The notes beneath the pieces were generated by a model, which worked only from the letters and a program-made list of their open reading frames with translations, made no database searches and was not told where the DNA came from. From an uncultured Acetatifactor sp. (GTDB lineage: Bacteria; Bacillota; Clostridia; Lachnospirales; Lachnospiraceae), in NCBI GenBank assembly GCA_947629645.1, contig CANREV010000019.1, forward strand, positions 1 through 51,520: a DNA stretch of 51,520 nucleotides. Direction: 5' to 3'. Every line of letters starts with the position of its first letter. The first letter of the stretch is position 1. A program made the translations under genes and the position numbers. Below are positions 8,527 to 17,131 of the stretch, one piece after another.

Positions 8527-9590
8527 TCTTCCTCTCCCGCTTTTTTCACAGAACGTTTCTCTTGGGCCGTTTCGTTCTCCCCGGTACCCGCCGCTTCTCC
8601 AAAACCGTAATGCGCGCGTATCTTTTCACAGATTTCCTCGCAGACCTCCGGATTATCTTTGAGATATTGCTTTGCGTTTTCCCTGCCCTGTCCGATCTTG
8701 TTCCCCTGATACGCATACCATGCGCCGGATTTCACAACCACGTCAATCTGGGCTGCCAGATCCAGAATATCTCCCTCCTTGGAAATACCCTCGCCGAACA
8801 TGATATCAAATTCCGCTTCTTTGAAGGGAGGCGCTATCTTATTCTTCACTACTTTGACGCGGGTCCTGTTTCCAATGACTTCACCGCCCTGTTTCAAAGA
8901 TTCGATACGGCGCACATCCATGCGCACGGAGGAATAAAATTTCAAAGCACGTCCGCCGGTGGTCGTCTCCGGATTTCCGAACATAACACCCACTTTCTCA
9001 CGGAGCTGATTGATAAAAACAACCGTACAGTTTGATTTGCTGATAACTGCCGTCAGTTTCCGAAGCGCCTGGGACATCAGCCGCGCCTGAAGCCCTACAT
9101 GGGAATCTCCCATATCTCCATCGATCTCAGCCTTAGGAACCAGAGCCGCCACGGAGTCTATGACAACAATATCAATCGCTCCCGAGCGGACCATGGTTTC
9201 TGTGATCTCCAGCGCCTGCTCCCCGTTATCCGGCTGAGAAATATAGAGGTTATCAATGTCTACGCCTATATTTCTTGCGTACACAGGATCCAGCGCGTGC
9301 TCCGCATCGATAAATCCTGCAATTCCGCCGCGTTTTTGCACTTCCGCAATCATATGCAGCGTAACTGTAGTCTTACCGCTGGATTCAGGCCCGTAAATCT
9401 CCACGATCCTTCCCTTGGGAATTCCTCCCAATCCCAACGCAATATCAAGGCTCAGGGACCCGGTCGGTATCGTTTCAACGTTCATCTGGTTTGCAGGATC
9501 ACCCAGTTTCATGACCGCCCCTTTGCCGTATTGTTTTTCAATCTGACTGATTGCAGCGTCCAGGGCTTTCAGCTTTTCTTCTTTTTCCAT
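8523..9590 (-). CDS. recA: Recombinase RecA
   Basis: A 355-residue RecA. Walker A GPESSGKT is at about 67-74, the [12 protein letters not shown] segment supplies Walker B, loop L1 is near [18 protein letters not shown], and loop L2 is within [22 protein letters not shown]. It forms the ATP-dependent filament on single-stranded DNA for strand exchange and activates LexA self-cleavage. The start is ATG 9588-9590 ([10 protein letters not shown]) with GGAG seven bases upstream. A longer in-frame extension would run through the promoter and LexA-like boxes and is rejected. The acidic C-terminal tail is typical. Confidence 0.98.
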   Translation of the reverse strand: MEKEEKLKALDAAISQIEKQYGKGAVMKLGDPANQMNVETIPTGSLSLDIALGLGGIPKGRIVEIYGPESSGKTTVTLHMIAEVQKRGGIAGFIDAEHALDPVYARNIGVDIDNLYISQPDNGEQALEITETMVRSGAIDIVVIDSVAALVPKAEIDGDMGDSHVGLQARLMSQALRKLTAVISKSNCTVVFINQLREKVGVMFGNPETTTGGRALKFYSSVRMDVRRIESLKQGGEVIGNRTRVKVVKNKIAPPFKEAEFDIMFGEGISKEGDILDLAAQIDVVVKSGAWYAYQGNKIGQGRENAKQYLKDNPEVCEEICEKIRAHYGFGEAAGTGENETAQEKRSVKKAGEEE

Positions 9591-9630
9591 ATTTGATCTC
9601 CAATCTTTTGAACAGGTTGACGTCAAGGCA

Positions 9631-9683
9631 GAACAAGTGTTCTTCATTTTCTTAAGAATAAAACATTTGTTCGTATTTGTCAA
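9631..9683 (-). promoter_or_regulatory. recA promoter with two LexA (SOS) boxes
   Basis: Minus-strand TTGACA (9678-9683), 17 bases, TATTCT (9655-9660). Inside the spacer is CGAACAAATGTTT (9661-9673), close to the Gram-positive SOS box CGAACnnnnGTTCG. A second box, GAACAAGTGTTC (9631-9642), with perfect GAAC/GTTC arms, sits downstream over the expected transcript start. LexA itself is not in the window. Confidence 0.85.
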
Positions 9684-9698
9684 CCATTTATTTGCTTT

Positions 9699-9743
9699 TT
9701 ACCATAGTACATCCTCAGTACCATAAAACTCCCTCAAAGGCAT
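9699..9743 (-). CDS. 14-codon ORF with strong ribosome site (possible leader peptide)
   Basis: ATG at 9741-9743, stop TAA at 9699-9701, encoding MPLREFYGTEDVLW. GGAGGTGAG stands directly in front at usable spacing, far better than chance. It follows the structured segment 9776-9870 and ends 16 bases before the recA -35 box. I do not recognise the peptide. It may be a leader peptide, a small protein or a decoy; translation is inferred only from the ribosome site. Confidence 0.5.
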   Translation of the reverse strand: MPLREFYGTEDVLW

Positions 9744-9775
9744 CTCACCTCCACTTTTTAAATTTTTGCTGAAAC

Positions 9776-9890
9776 CTGTGGCGATATGCCAGAATATTGT
9801 GACAGCGCCCAACGGACAGCGCCTGCTCCTGATCGAGCAAAATATCATACGAAGTATCAGACAATCACAGTGTATCACATGATAACACAG
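9776..9890 (-). ncRNA. Candidate structured RNA between the glycosyltransferase and recA
   Basis: The minus-strand transcript can fold into a multibranch structure. The closing pairs are CUGUG (9866-9870) with CACAG (9776-9780) and AUUGU (9861-9865) with ACAAU (9796-9800). Hairpins are AUAC-UUC-GUAU (9847-9857), UGCUC-6nt-GAGCA (9824-9839), GCGC-10nt-GCGC (9805-9822) and GGC-5nt-GCC (9780-9790), plus a further GUGUUAUCA/UGAUACAC stem upstream (about 9871-9890). An alternative pairing UGUGA/UCACA competes with the closing stem. I cannot match it to a known riboswitch, 6S or SRP RNA. It leads into the 14-codon ORF. Confidence 0.45.
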
Positions 9891-9901
9891 TACACAAGCC
9901 C

Positions 9902-11533
9902 TTACTTTTCGACCGCTACAAAATAGTTATCATAAAAAGAAGTGATATCATACTTCTTTTCATCAAACAGGTGCAATGTATCATCATCAATCAGGTAAAC
10001 AACAGACTTTCCCTCATTCTCCGAAAGAATTTCCTCCGTCACATCCTGATAGCGGTATCTCTCCCGGTAGGGCAGACGTTCCACACCCCCCTGGATATTG
10101 CTGACTCCCTGATAATACAGGGCGTCTATCTGGTGGCAGTACATCGTCAGGATCTCCCCCAGCATGTCGATCCCCTCCCCCTGGGGGTCCGGCGTGATAT
10201 AATACACGTCACATTCCAGTTCCTCCGCATAATCCAGCGCCCGGACATAAGGATCGTAATAATAGACTCTGCTGACATCCGTCCATACGCCGAAATATGT
10301 ATGAGCAAACAGCAATGCGCTCACACCGTAGTACGCCCCCAGCGGGATCAAAATCACCCGCCATTTTTTCAGGCACCACTCTATTCCCACCGCAGAGATG
10401 GCCAGCACGTCATAAAAGATTACATTGATACGGTTGATCGTCACTTCCTTTGTAAGAAGCCCCACCCAGATCCCCATAAACAGCCAGAGCAACGCTAAGA
10501 CATAAGCCGTCCTCCGATACGAATTCGTCTCTTCTTTCCGAAGCAGTCTGCGTACAAGCACCACCAGGCCGATGCAGAAAAAAAACACTGTCAGATAATA
10601 GACAGGGCCAAATCGGTCTATGGTATTGGTGGCGCTCCGGTCTCCCCGTCCCCACACCACCGTCACCGTGGAGACCGCATTCCTCCAGAGCTGCTCCCAG
10701 GAGAAATTTGCAAACAGGATATCTTGTCCCCGAATGCTCTCAGGAAAAGAAGGAATGGTAAACAGAGGCGTCTCAATGCTGTCTCTGCCAAGCAGGGTGA
10801 GAAGCATGGACAGATATTCCGGCAGGGCCAGTACCGTGAAGATACACACACAGACCGCCAGATCCTTTCCCCGGACAAACCGCTCCCTCATCAGGCAGAC
10901 CGCAGCCGCCGCCAGAAACAGAGGCACGGAATAATCCGCCACCCCGTAACTGTAGCAGCATAGCGCGAAAAAGACCATGGAAAGATAAAGAAAACGCTTC
11001 CTGCGCATTCCCGCTAACAGGAAGCAGACTCCAAATAAAAACATATGCGGGAACATATTGCAGTCAAAGGACCAGCGGCTCTGCATATAGTGCCAGGGAC
11101 AGATCACGCCCAGAGCAAGCAGCAAAAGCCCCGTCCCCGCATCCCCGAGGCGCTTTCCCAAAAAATACAAAGCCAGAAGCCCCAGACTGCTCACCACCAG
11201 CATAGGCAGCCTGACGGTCACCGTGGAAAATCCAAAAAGCCTGAGAAAGGGGACCATACAATAGGCAAGCAAAACGCTTTGCTGACTGCCCACCCAGCCT
11301 GTAAAGTGCACCGGAAAGCGCATACCGTACCGGTCTGTTCCGTATTCGGAAAGCGCCAGCGCGTCCACTGCCGTCATAGCCTCGTCCTGGTGGATCCCCA
11401 CCGGCGATATGCCAAAATGAAAGGCCCTGATAAAAACGCCGATCCCCAAAAACAACAGTACTAAAACGATCTCCCATTTTCCTGACAGCTGAGCTTTTTT
11501 GCTATTGAGTTTTCCTTTACCGGGGTTTTTCAT
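9902..11533 (-). CDS. GT-C type membrane glycosyltransferase (GT39/ArnT-like)
   Basis: A 543-residue protein with about ten to twelve hydrophobic segments and a C-terminal soluble part. The first extracytoplasmic loop carries the acidic pair in GIHQDEAM, the place where GT39/ArnT/PMT enzymes keep their catalytic Asp-Glu. WHYMQSRWSFDCN and RLPMLVVSSLGLLALYFLGKRL-like stretches also fit this group. Such enzymes move a sugar from a lipid-phosphate carrier to a protein, lipid or polymer outside the membrane; donor and acceptor are unknown here. It starts 14 bases after the cinA stop, with only a weak AAAGG site, so the start could be later. It is the last gene before the structured-RNA/recA promoter region. 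Confidence 0.8.
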   Translation of the reverse strand: MKNPGKGKLNSKKAQLSGKWEIVLVLLFLGIGVFIRAFHFGISPVGIHQDEAMTAVDALALSEYGTDRYGMRFPVHFTGWVGSQQSVLLAYCMVPFLRLFGFSTVTVRLPMLVVSSLGLLALYFLGKRLGDAGTGLLLLALGVICPWHYMQSRWSFDCNMFPHMFLFGVCFLLAGMRRKRFLYLSMVFFALCCYSYGVADYSVPLFLAAAAVCLMRERFVRGKDLAVCVCIFTVLALPEYLSMLLTLLGRDSIETPLFTIPSFPESIRGQDILFANFSWEQLWRNAVSTVTVVWGRGDRSATNTIDRFGPVYYLTVFFFCIGLVVLVRRLLRKEETNSYRRTAYVLALLWLFMGIWVGLLTKEVTINRINVIFYDVLAISAVGIEWCLKKWRVILIPLGAYYGVSALLFAHTYFGVWTDVSRVYYYDPYVRALDYAEELECDVYYITPDPQGEGIDMLGEILTMYCHQIDALYYQGVSNIQGGVERLPYRERYRYQDVTEEILSENEGKSVVYLIDDDTLHLFDEKKYDITSFYDNYFVAVEK

Positions 11534-11547
11534 AGATCACGCAGCCT

Positions 11548-12816
11548 TTAATCCTTTTTGCCAAAAGTAACTTTACTGAAATATTCCAAAATACAGCTCC
11601 GCATCAGGCACAGCGCCGCGGAGACGGAAGATTCCCGTATCTTAGCGCGGTTTCCGCTGAACTGATACTTCTTTACAGTGGTCTTTCCCTTGACGCAGCA
11701 GGCGATATAGACCAGCCCCACCGGCTTTTCTTCCGTGCCCCCGTCGGGTCCCGCGATACCCGTCACCGCGACAGCCACATCCGTCTTGGTAAACAGCGCC
11801 GCTCCCTTTGCCATCTCCTCCGCGATCTGCTGGCTCACCGCGCCGTATTTCTGCAGGGTGGTTTTCTTTACCCCCAGAAAACGGCGTTTTGCCTTGTTGG
11901 AATAAGTCACAAATCCCGCTTTATACACATCGGACACGCCCGGCACATTGACCAGCCTGCCCGACAGCAGTCCGCCCGTGCAGGATTCCGCGCAAGTCAC
12001 CGTCAGATTGTTGGCCACTAACAGATCCGACACGGCCTTCTCCAACGTGACATCCTCCTCCGTAGTGTAAACCGCGTTTTGGAAACGCGCTTTTAACTCT
12101 TTGACTACAGGCTTGATCAGCTTGCCGGCAGCTTTTTCGTTGTCTCCGGAAGCGGTGACACGGATATGTACCTCTCCGGTCTTTGCGTAAGTCGCAATGG
12201 TAGGATTGGTCTGACTGTCAATCAGGTCTTTCACCATCGTTTCCGCTTTACTCTCTCCCACACCGCAGATTTTCACCGTCCGGGAACAGATCACATAGTT
12301 AGTGAGCTTCTTCAGGTACGGTTCCACGCTGTTTTCAAACATGGGGCAGAGTTCATTGGGAGGGCCCGGCAAAAGCACCACCTTTGCGGTCTCTGTCTCA
12401 ATCACCGCCCCCGGAGCCGTGCCGTTCGGATTGTCCAGCACGATGGCTCCCTCTGGCATCATAGCCTGCTTCCAGTTGTTTTCCGTGGGGACAGTGCCGC
12501 GCTTTTCAAAAAACTCCGCGAGCCTTTCTTTGCTGGGCTCATGCATGACCAGCGCTCTGCCGCACACTTTAGCGGCCACTTCCTTGGTCAGGTCATCTTC
12601 CGTAGGCCCCAGACCTCCCGAAAGTATCACTATGTCAGATCGCTCCATAGCGGTCTTTAACACCATGGCAAGACGCTCGCCGTTATCTCCCACCACTGTC
12701 TGGAAATAACAGGACAGACCCAGTCCGGCACACTTTTCCGCCAGGTAAGCCGCGTTTGTATTCACAATATTGCCAAGCAGTATTTCCGTTCCCACACAAA
12801 TTAACTCTACTACCAT
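11548..12816 (-). CDS. cinA: Competence/damage-inducible protein CinA
   Basis: A 422-residue two-domain protein. The N-terminal MoCF-like domain (about 1-170) carries GTEILLGNIVNTNAAYLAEK and LGPTEDDLTKEV and is associated with ADP-ribose/NAD-related pyrophosphatase activity. The C-terminal PncC-like domain (about 255-410), with TVTCAESCTGGLLSGRL and VAVTGIAGPDGGTEEKPVG, is associated with NMN deamidase activity. Proximity to recA is conserved in many Firmicutes, where cinA can be co-transcribed with it; here a glycosyltransferase gene is placed between them. GGAGG lies nine bases before the ATG. Confidence 0.93.
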   Translation of the reverse strand: MVVELICVGTEILLGNIVNTNAAYLAEKCAGLGLSCYFQTVVGDNGERLAMVLKTAMERSDIVILSGGLGPTEDDLTKEVAAKVCGRALVMHEPSKERLAEFFEKRGTVPTENNWKQAMMPEGAIVLDNPNGTAPGAVIETETAKVVLLPGPPNELCPMFENSVEPYLKKLTNYVICSRTVKICGVGESKAETMVKDLIDSQTNPTIATYAKTGEVHIRVTASGDNEKAAGKLIKPVVKELKARFQNAVYTTEEDVTLEKAVSDLLVANNLTVTCAESCTGGLLSGRLVNVPGVSDVYKAGFVTYSNKAKRRFLGVKKTTLQKYGAVSQQIAEEMAKGAALFTKTDVAVAVTGIAGPDGGTEEKPVGLVYIACCVKGKTTVKKYQFSGNRAKIRESSVSAALCLMRSCILEYFSKVTFGKKD

Positions 12817-12914
12817 ATCTACTATCCTCCACCCGCGATCCGTCCGGTTGATCGTCTCATCGATATTTGGCGAACAGACAGGACGGACTGCCTGATCATC
12901 CAGGATACCCTGCC

Positions 12915-13496
12915 CTAATTCTGTTCCTTCATGACATCCTTATTCTTGATAAGATAGTCTGCCAGGGATATCACTGTCAACGCCAGGGCAATCCACATGA
13001 CAAGATTCGTCACCGTCCGAAGCTCCCATTTGTTTATAAGCATCAGACAGATCATCAGCATCTGAAATGTGGTCTTAAACTTCCCCCAATAGCTTGCCGC
13101 AATGACTACGTTATTATCCGCCGCGATCAGCCGAAACCCGCTGATGATAAATTCCCTGCTGATAATGATGATAACCACCCAGGAAGGGATCCTCCCCATC
13201 TCCGTCAACGCGATCAAAGCGGCGCATACCAACAATTTATCCGCCAAGGGATCCATAAATTTTCCGAAATTTGTCACCAGATGATACTTCCTCGCGATCT
13301 TGCCGTCCGCCAGATCCGTAAGACTGGCAATGATAAAAATGGCCAGCGCGATGTAATCCACATATTCCATAATACCGCCAAAAATTGCCTTAAACCAGCT
13401 CCACTCGTAATAGCCGCCCAGAAGCAGCACCACAAATGGCAGTATCAGAATCACTCTGAAAATAGTCAGTTTATTGGGCAGATTCATTTTACTCAT
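12915..13496 (-). CDS. pgsA: CDP-diacylglycerol-glycerol-3-phosphate 3-phosphatidyltransferase
   Basis: A 193-residue membrane enzyme that makes phosphatidylglycerol phosphate from CDP-diacylglycerol and glycerol 3-phosphate. The CDP-alcohol phosphotransferase motif D-x2-DG-x2-AR-x8-G-x3-D-x3-D is complete: D61, D64, G65, A68, R69, G78, D82, D86. Five or six hydrophobic segments surround it. The chosen ATG (13494-13496) overlaps the rimO stop by eight bases and has AGGTGAGG upstream; a GTG four codons earlier is less likely because it falls inside that ribosome site. Operon with rimO. Confidence 0.93.
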   Translation of the reverse strand: MSKMNLPNKLTIFRVILILPFVVLLLGGYYEWSWFKAIFGGIMEYVDYIALAIFIIASLTDLADGKIARKYHLVTNFGKFMDPLADKLLVCAALIALTEMGRIPSWVVIIIISREFIISGFRLIAADNNVVIAASYWGKFKTTFQMLMICLMLINKWELRTVTNLVMWIALALTVISLADYLIKNKDVMKEQN

Positions 13497-14817
13497 GATA
13501 CACCTCACCTATCAGATCATATTCGTTGGAATCCGTCACCAGGGCTTTCACAAAGTCTCCCGTCATCAGATTCGCCGTTGTATTCAAAAACAGATAACCG
13601 TCCACATTGGGGGCATCCCGATAAGTCCTTGTGACATACACGTCCTCATCGGCGATTTTTCCCTCCACCATCACGGTAAGCACCCTGCCCACCATATTCT
13701 CCGCTTTTTCAAAGGCGATAGCCTGCTGCAGTTCCATCAGTTCGTCCCTGCGGAATTCTTTCACTTCTTCCGGTATCTGGTCCGGCATCACAGCAGCCGC
13801 CGTATCCTCCTCCTGAGAGTAAGGGAACACGCCCAGCCTGTCAAACTCCATCTCGTTGACAAACCGATACAGTTCTTCAAAATCCTCCTGGGACTCTCCC
13901 GGAAAACCGCTGATGAGCGTAGTTCTCAGGCAGATATCGGGTATTTTCTCCCTAAGTTCCCCGATCCTGCGGCTAAGCTCCTTCTTTGTAGTCCTCCGGC
14001 CCATGCGCCTCAGCACATCATCGGAAGCATGCTGAATAGGAATGTCAAGATAATGACACACTTTCGGCTCCGAAGCGATGGTTTCGATCAATTCGTCCGT
14101 AATCTCCTCCGGATAACAGTACAGGATCCTGATCCAGCAGATACCGTTTACCTGCGCCAGTCTGCGAAGCAGCCTGGGCAGACATTTCTCCCCGTACAGA
14201 TCCAGACCATAAAGGGTAGTTTCCTGGGCTACCAGCACAAGCTCTCTGACTCCCTGCTTTGCCAGGATTTCAGCCTGCGCCTCCAGCTCTTCCAACGGAA
14301 CACTCCTGTAATTGCCGCGGACCCCGGGGATGACACAATAAGTGCAGCGCTTGTTACAACCCTCCGCGATCTTCAGATAAGCGTAGTGTCCGCCGGTGGT
14401 CAGCACCCGGCTTCGGCAGGAAAAAAGCGGGCTGTCCAGATCTTTGTAGTGGTCGGAAGGCTTCCCTGCCAAAACCTCTTCCAGGACATCGCTTATCTCC
14501 CCGACCGCCATTGTGCCCACCAAAGCATCTACCTGAGGGATCTCCTTTCGGATCTCCTCCCCATAGCGCTGCGCCAGACACCCCGCCGCGATCAGCGCTT
14601 TCAGCTGCCCGCTGTCCTTTCGCTGTGCCAGTTCTAAGAGCGTGTTGATGCTCTCCTCCTTGGCGTCTCCGATAAAACAGCAGGTGTTGACGATCACCGC
14701 CTCCGCTTCCTCCTCATCGTCCGTAAAAGAATAACCCTTTTCTGAGAGCATTCCCAGCATCATCTCGGTATCCACCAGATTCTTGTCACATCCCAGCGAT
14801 ACAAACAGTATTTTCAT
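13489..14817 (-). CDS. rimO: Ribosomal protein uS12 methylthiotransferase RimO
   Basis: A 442-residue radical-SAM enzyme that adds a methylthio group to an Asp of ribosomal protein S12. The N-terminal UPF0004 domain has cluster cysteines in SLGCDKNLVDTE (C10), VNTCCF (46-47 region) and AAGCLAQRYGEE. The radical SAM domain has EGCNKRCTYCVIP, a CxxxCxxC motif. A C-terminal TRAM-like segment ends the protein. The RxCDKN-type N-terminus and CNKRCTYC favour RimO over MiaB. It is followed by pgsA with overlapping codons. Confidence 0.93.
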   Translation of the reverse strand: MKILFVSLGCDKNLVDTEMMLGMLSEKGYSFTDDEEEAEAVIVNTCCFIGDAKEESINTLLELAQRKDSGQLKALIAAGCLAQRYGEEIRKEIPQVDALVGTMAVGEISDVLEEVLAGKPSDHYKDLDSPLFSCRSRVLTTGGHYAYLKIAEGCNKRCTYCVIPGVRGNYRSVPLEELEAQAEILAKQGVRELVLVAQETTLYGLDLYGEKCLPRLLRRLAQVNGICWIRILYCYPEEITDELIETIASEPKVCHYLDIPIQHASDDVLRRMGRRTTKKELSRRIGELREKIPDICLRTTLISGFPGESQEDFEELYRFVNEMEFDRLGVFPYSQEEDTAAAVMPDQIPEEVKEFRRDELMELQQAIAFEKAENMVGRVLTVMVEGKIADEDVYVTRTYRDAPNVDGYLFLNTTANLMTGDFVKALVTDSNEYDLIGEVYHE

Positions 14818-14841
14818 AAAAAAACCTTTCCGTAACTTAAA

Positions 14842-14863
14842 GTAGCTGGCAAAAACCAGCTAC
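14842..14863 (-). terminator. Stem-loop between rpoZ and rimO (weak terminator)
   Basis: GTAGCTGG and CCAGCTAC form an 8-bp stem with a TTTTTG loop, 9 bases after the rpoZ stop; the minus strand continues TTTAAG. The short U tract suggests partial termination or a processing site. Confidence 0.55.
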
Positions 14864-14871
14864 CCAATTTC

Positions 14872-15105
14872 CTATTCTTCATCGCCAAGGATCTTGATGA
14901 CTCCCTGGTTCAATTCATCTATCGCAACGGAGAGGGGCTTCCTTCCCTTGCCGTCCACTAAGGGTTCCTCACCGGCAATGATCTGTCTTGCTCTCTTGGA
15001 TGTGGCCATCACGATGGAATACCGGCTGTTGACTACCGGCGCCTCGCCGGGCTCTACCTCACTGTTTACTACTTTCATTAAATCGGAATAAGATGGATGT
15101 AACAT
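14872..15105 (-). CDS. rpoZ: RNA polymerase omega subunit
   Basis: A 77-residue protein beginning [14 protein letters not shown], with the conserved core NSRYSIVMATSKRARQI and KPLSVAIDEL typical of short Firmicutes omega. It helps assemble the RNA polymerase beta-prime subunit. The ATG overlaps the gmk stop by one base (TAATG), with GGAG upstream, so it is coupled to gmk. Confidence 0.95.
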   Translation of the reverse strand: MLHPSYSDLMKVVNSEVEPGEAPVVNSRYSIVMATSKRARQIIAGEEPLVDGKGRKPLSVAIDELNQGVIKILGDEE

Positions 15106-15752
15106 TATGCTTCTCCTTTCACAAACATTTTCAATTCATTTCTGATCTCTTCTATAAATGCTTTCCTTCTTACGGGCATCCGGCGGGAGTCCTCCACCAG
15201 CCGGTGCACCTCCTCCACGCAGGTTCCCAGATCATCATTGACCACAATATAATCATAGGCTTCTATCCCTTCGGATTCCTCCGCCGCACGTCCCAGGCGC
15301 TTGGCAATCACATCCTCGCTCTCCGTCCCCCGATTGACCAGACGGCGCTTTAATTCATCGGCATTTGGCGGAGTGATGAAGATCAACAGGCTTTCGGGAA
15401 ACTGCTCTTTGATCTTCAGCGCTCCCTGAATCTCGATCTCCAGGATCACATTATTGCCCGCCTGAAGCTGCTTTTCCACATAATCTCTGGGAGTGCCGTA
15501 ATAATTGTCGCAGTACCGGGCGTACTCGATCAGGCCATTGCTCCGGATCGTCTCCTCAAAATGTTCCCTGTCCGTGAAAAAATAATCCACGCCGTCCCGC
15601 TCCCCCTCTCTGGGTTTCCTGGTGGTCATGGAAACAGACAGGGCATAATTGTCATATTTCTTTAAGAGCGCCTTCACCAGCGTTCCCTTTCCTGCCCCCG
15701 AAAAGCCGGAGATCACGATCAATATTCCCTTTTTTTCCCATTCCATACTCAT
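15105..15752 (-). CDS. gmk: Guanylate kinase
   Basis: A 215-residue P-loop kinase converting GMP to GDP. The P-loop GFSGAGKGT is at residues 16-24; the GMP-binding region includes [21 protein letters not shown] and [19 protein letters not shown] [14 protein letters not shown]; the lid follows with [17 protein letters not shown]. Length is usual. The start codon overlaps the remA stop (ATGA), and an alternative Met is two codons further in. In the operon yicC-remA-gmk-rpoZ it is the canonical third gene. Confidence 0.96.
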   Translation of the reverse strand: MSMEWEKKGILIVISGFSGAGKGTLVKALLKKYDNYALSVSMTTRKPREGERDGVDYFFTDREHFEETIRSNGLIEYARYCDNYYGTPRDYVEKQLQAGNNVILEIEIQGALKIKEQFPESLLIFITPPNADELKRRLVNRGTESEDVIAKRLGRAAEESEGIEAYDYIVVNDDLGTCVEEVHRLVEDSRRMPVRRKAFIEEIRNELKMFVKGEA

Positions 15753-16063
15753 ATCGATACCGCGCCTTTCTCTTTGGCCTGCTCCTCTCGCTCTTCCGCA
15801 GCGCCCTCCATTTCCTCTTCTGCGGCATCAAACCCCGCTCTGACACGACCGGCGATCGTCTCGGGCAAAAGCGCAGACAACACGACCTGGCTGTTCTCCA
15901 TGACCAGAACAGACTTGGTCTTTCGTCCCTGGGTGGCGTCTATCGCCATGCCCTTTTCCCTCGCATTCTGCACCAGACGTTTTATGGGCGCCGATTCAGG
16001 GCTTACGATAGCAATGATCTTCGTTGTATTTACAATGTTTCCAAATCCGATATGGAGCAGCAT
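15749..16063 (-). CDS. remA: RemA family extracellular matrix/biofilm regulator (DUF370)
   Basis: A 104-residue DNA-binding protein. The core [53 protein letters not shown] and [13 protein letters not shown] matches RemA/DUF370. In Bacillus RemA activates matrix genes and forms ring-shaped DNA-binding assemblies. I start at ATG 16061-16063 (MLLHIGFGN) with GAGG six bases upstream. The acidic tail of about 20 residues after the conserved part is longer than in Bacillus RemA. The position between yicC and gmk is standard. Confidence 0.92.
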   Translation of the reverse strand: MLLHIGFGNIVNTTKIIAIVSPESAPIKRLVQNAREKGMAIDATQGRKTKSVLVMENSQVVLSALLPETIAGRVRAGFDAAEEEMEGAAEEREEQAKEKGAVSI

Positions 16064-16084
16064 ACAAAACCTCGCCAAAAACTC

Positions 16085-16963
16085 TTATTCTATATTCTGA
16101 ATCTGTTCCCGCACCTTTTCGATCTCGGTCTTTAATTCGATAGCGCAGTTAGAGATCTCCAGATCATTCGCTTTGGACAGGATCGTGTTGGCTTCCCGAT
16201 TCATTTCCTGAGCGATAAAATCCAGCTTTCTGCCCATAGAACCGCCCTCCTGCAACGTATTCCGGGTAGTTTCAATATGGCTGCGGAGCCGGACGATCTC
16301 TTCATCCACACAGATCTTATCCGCAAAGATGGTGACTTCCGTCAACAGACGGCTTTCGTCCACCGCGGTATCCCCCAGCAGTTCCTTCACTTTCTCTTCC
16401 AGCTTCTGCCGGTACCGGACAAGAATCTCCGGGGAACGCTCCGCGATAAAATCTACCAATTTCAACATACCGTCCAGCTTTTCAATCAAATCATCCCTAA
16501 GATGCGCGCCTTCCACAATACGAGTATCCACCAGCATCTTTGCAGCTTCCTTTACAGCCTTCTGCAGATCCCTCCAGAGTTCCTCCTCATCCACATTTGC
16601 CTCTTCCATGGTAAAGACCTCCGGATATTTGGACAAAGCGGAAACGCGGATATCATCGTCCAGCCCGAACTCCGCCGCCATCTGGCGCAGATACTTTAAA
16701 TACTCTTCCGCCACTTCTCTATGATAGCAAACATTGGCACGGGCGTTGGAAAAATCCTCGTATGCGATAAAAATATCCACCTTACCGCGGGAGATAAAAT
16801 TCTTTAACTCCGCGCGGATAGCCGACTCAAAAAAGTTCAACTGCTTCGGCATCCTGATATTCACATCCAGATAGCGATGATTCACGGCTTTCATCTCCAC
16901 CGTGAATTTTCTGTTGTTTTCGGCGATCTCACACCTGCCGAACCCTGTCATGCTCTTTATCAT
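16085..16963 (-). CDS. yicC: YicC family endoribonuclease-like protein
   Basis: A 292-residue protein starting MIKSMTGFGRCE, the family hallmark, with NHRYLDVNIRMP and the C-terminal block GRKLDFIAQEMNREANTILSKAN. YicC proteins have been reported as endoribonucleases acting on small RNAs. The start ATG (16961-16963) has GGAG six bases upstream; a 13-codon upstream extension is unlikely. It heads the yicC-remA-gmk-rpoZ cluster behind a strong promoter. Confidence 0.94.
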   Translation of the reverse strand: MIKSMTGFGRCEIAENNRKFTVEMKAVNHRYLDVNIRMPKQLNFFESAIRAELKNFISRGKVDIFIAYEDFSNARANVCYHREVAEEYLKYLRQMAAEFGLDDDIRVSALSKYPEVFTMEEANVDEEELWRDLQKAVKEAAKMLVDTRIVEGAHLRDDLIEKLDGMLKLVDFIAERSPEILVRYRQKLEEKVKELLGDTAVDESRLLTEVTIFADKICVDEEIVRLRSHIETTRNTLQEGGSMGRKLDFIAQEMNREANTILSKANDLEISNCAIELKTEIEKVREQIQNIE

Positions 16964-17004
16964 AAGTGCTCCAATCCGGACAAAACCTGCCACATTTAAC
17001 ATTC

Positions 17005-17033
17005 ATTATAAGATAAGTTTCTGACAGCGTCAA
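17005..17033 (-). promoter_or_regulatory. Promoter of yicC-remA-gmk-rpoZ operon
   Basis: Minus-strand TTGACG (17028-17033), 17 bases, TATAAT (17005-17010), about 40 bases upstream of yicC. No operator-like repeat is obvious. Confidence 0.8.
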
Positions 17034-17082
17034 GGGCAACGTTTTTAAGTTCCTGTTCCCTTTCCCGCGAAATTTTGATATA

Positions 17083-17116
17083 CTTGTCTGAGTAAAAAAG
17101 AAATAACCCAGACAAG
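17083..17116 (+). other. Inverted repeat in the rqcH leader
   Basis: CTTGTCTG (17083-17090) pairs with CAGACAAG (17109-17116) across an 18-base A-rich loop, 15 bases before the rqcH start. It overlaps the likely -10 (TATACT at 17079-17084), so it could act as operator or leader hairpin. The -35 for that -10 is poor. Confidence 0.4.
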
Positions 17117-17131
17117 AATCGAGGATAAATC

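Noticed and set aside
9591..9683. N-terminal extension of RecA by 31 residues
   Set aside because: The extra codons would be read from the promoter and LexA-box DNA; the internal ATG has the proper ribosome site and RecA N-terminus.
9776..9890. Match of the structured segment to 6S, SRP RNA or a known riboswitch
   Set aside because: None of the signature loops I know from these classes could be found, so it is left as an unassigned candidate.
13474..14637. 387-codon plus-strand frame opposite rimO
   Set aside because: RimO is certain from its cluster cysteines; the opposite frame has no signal.
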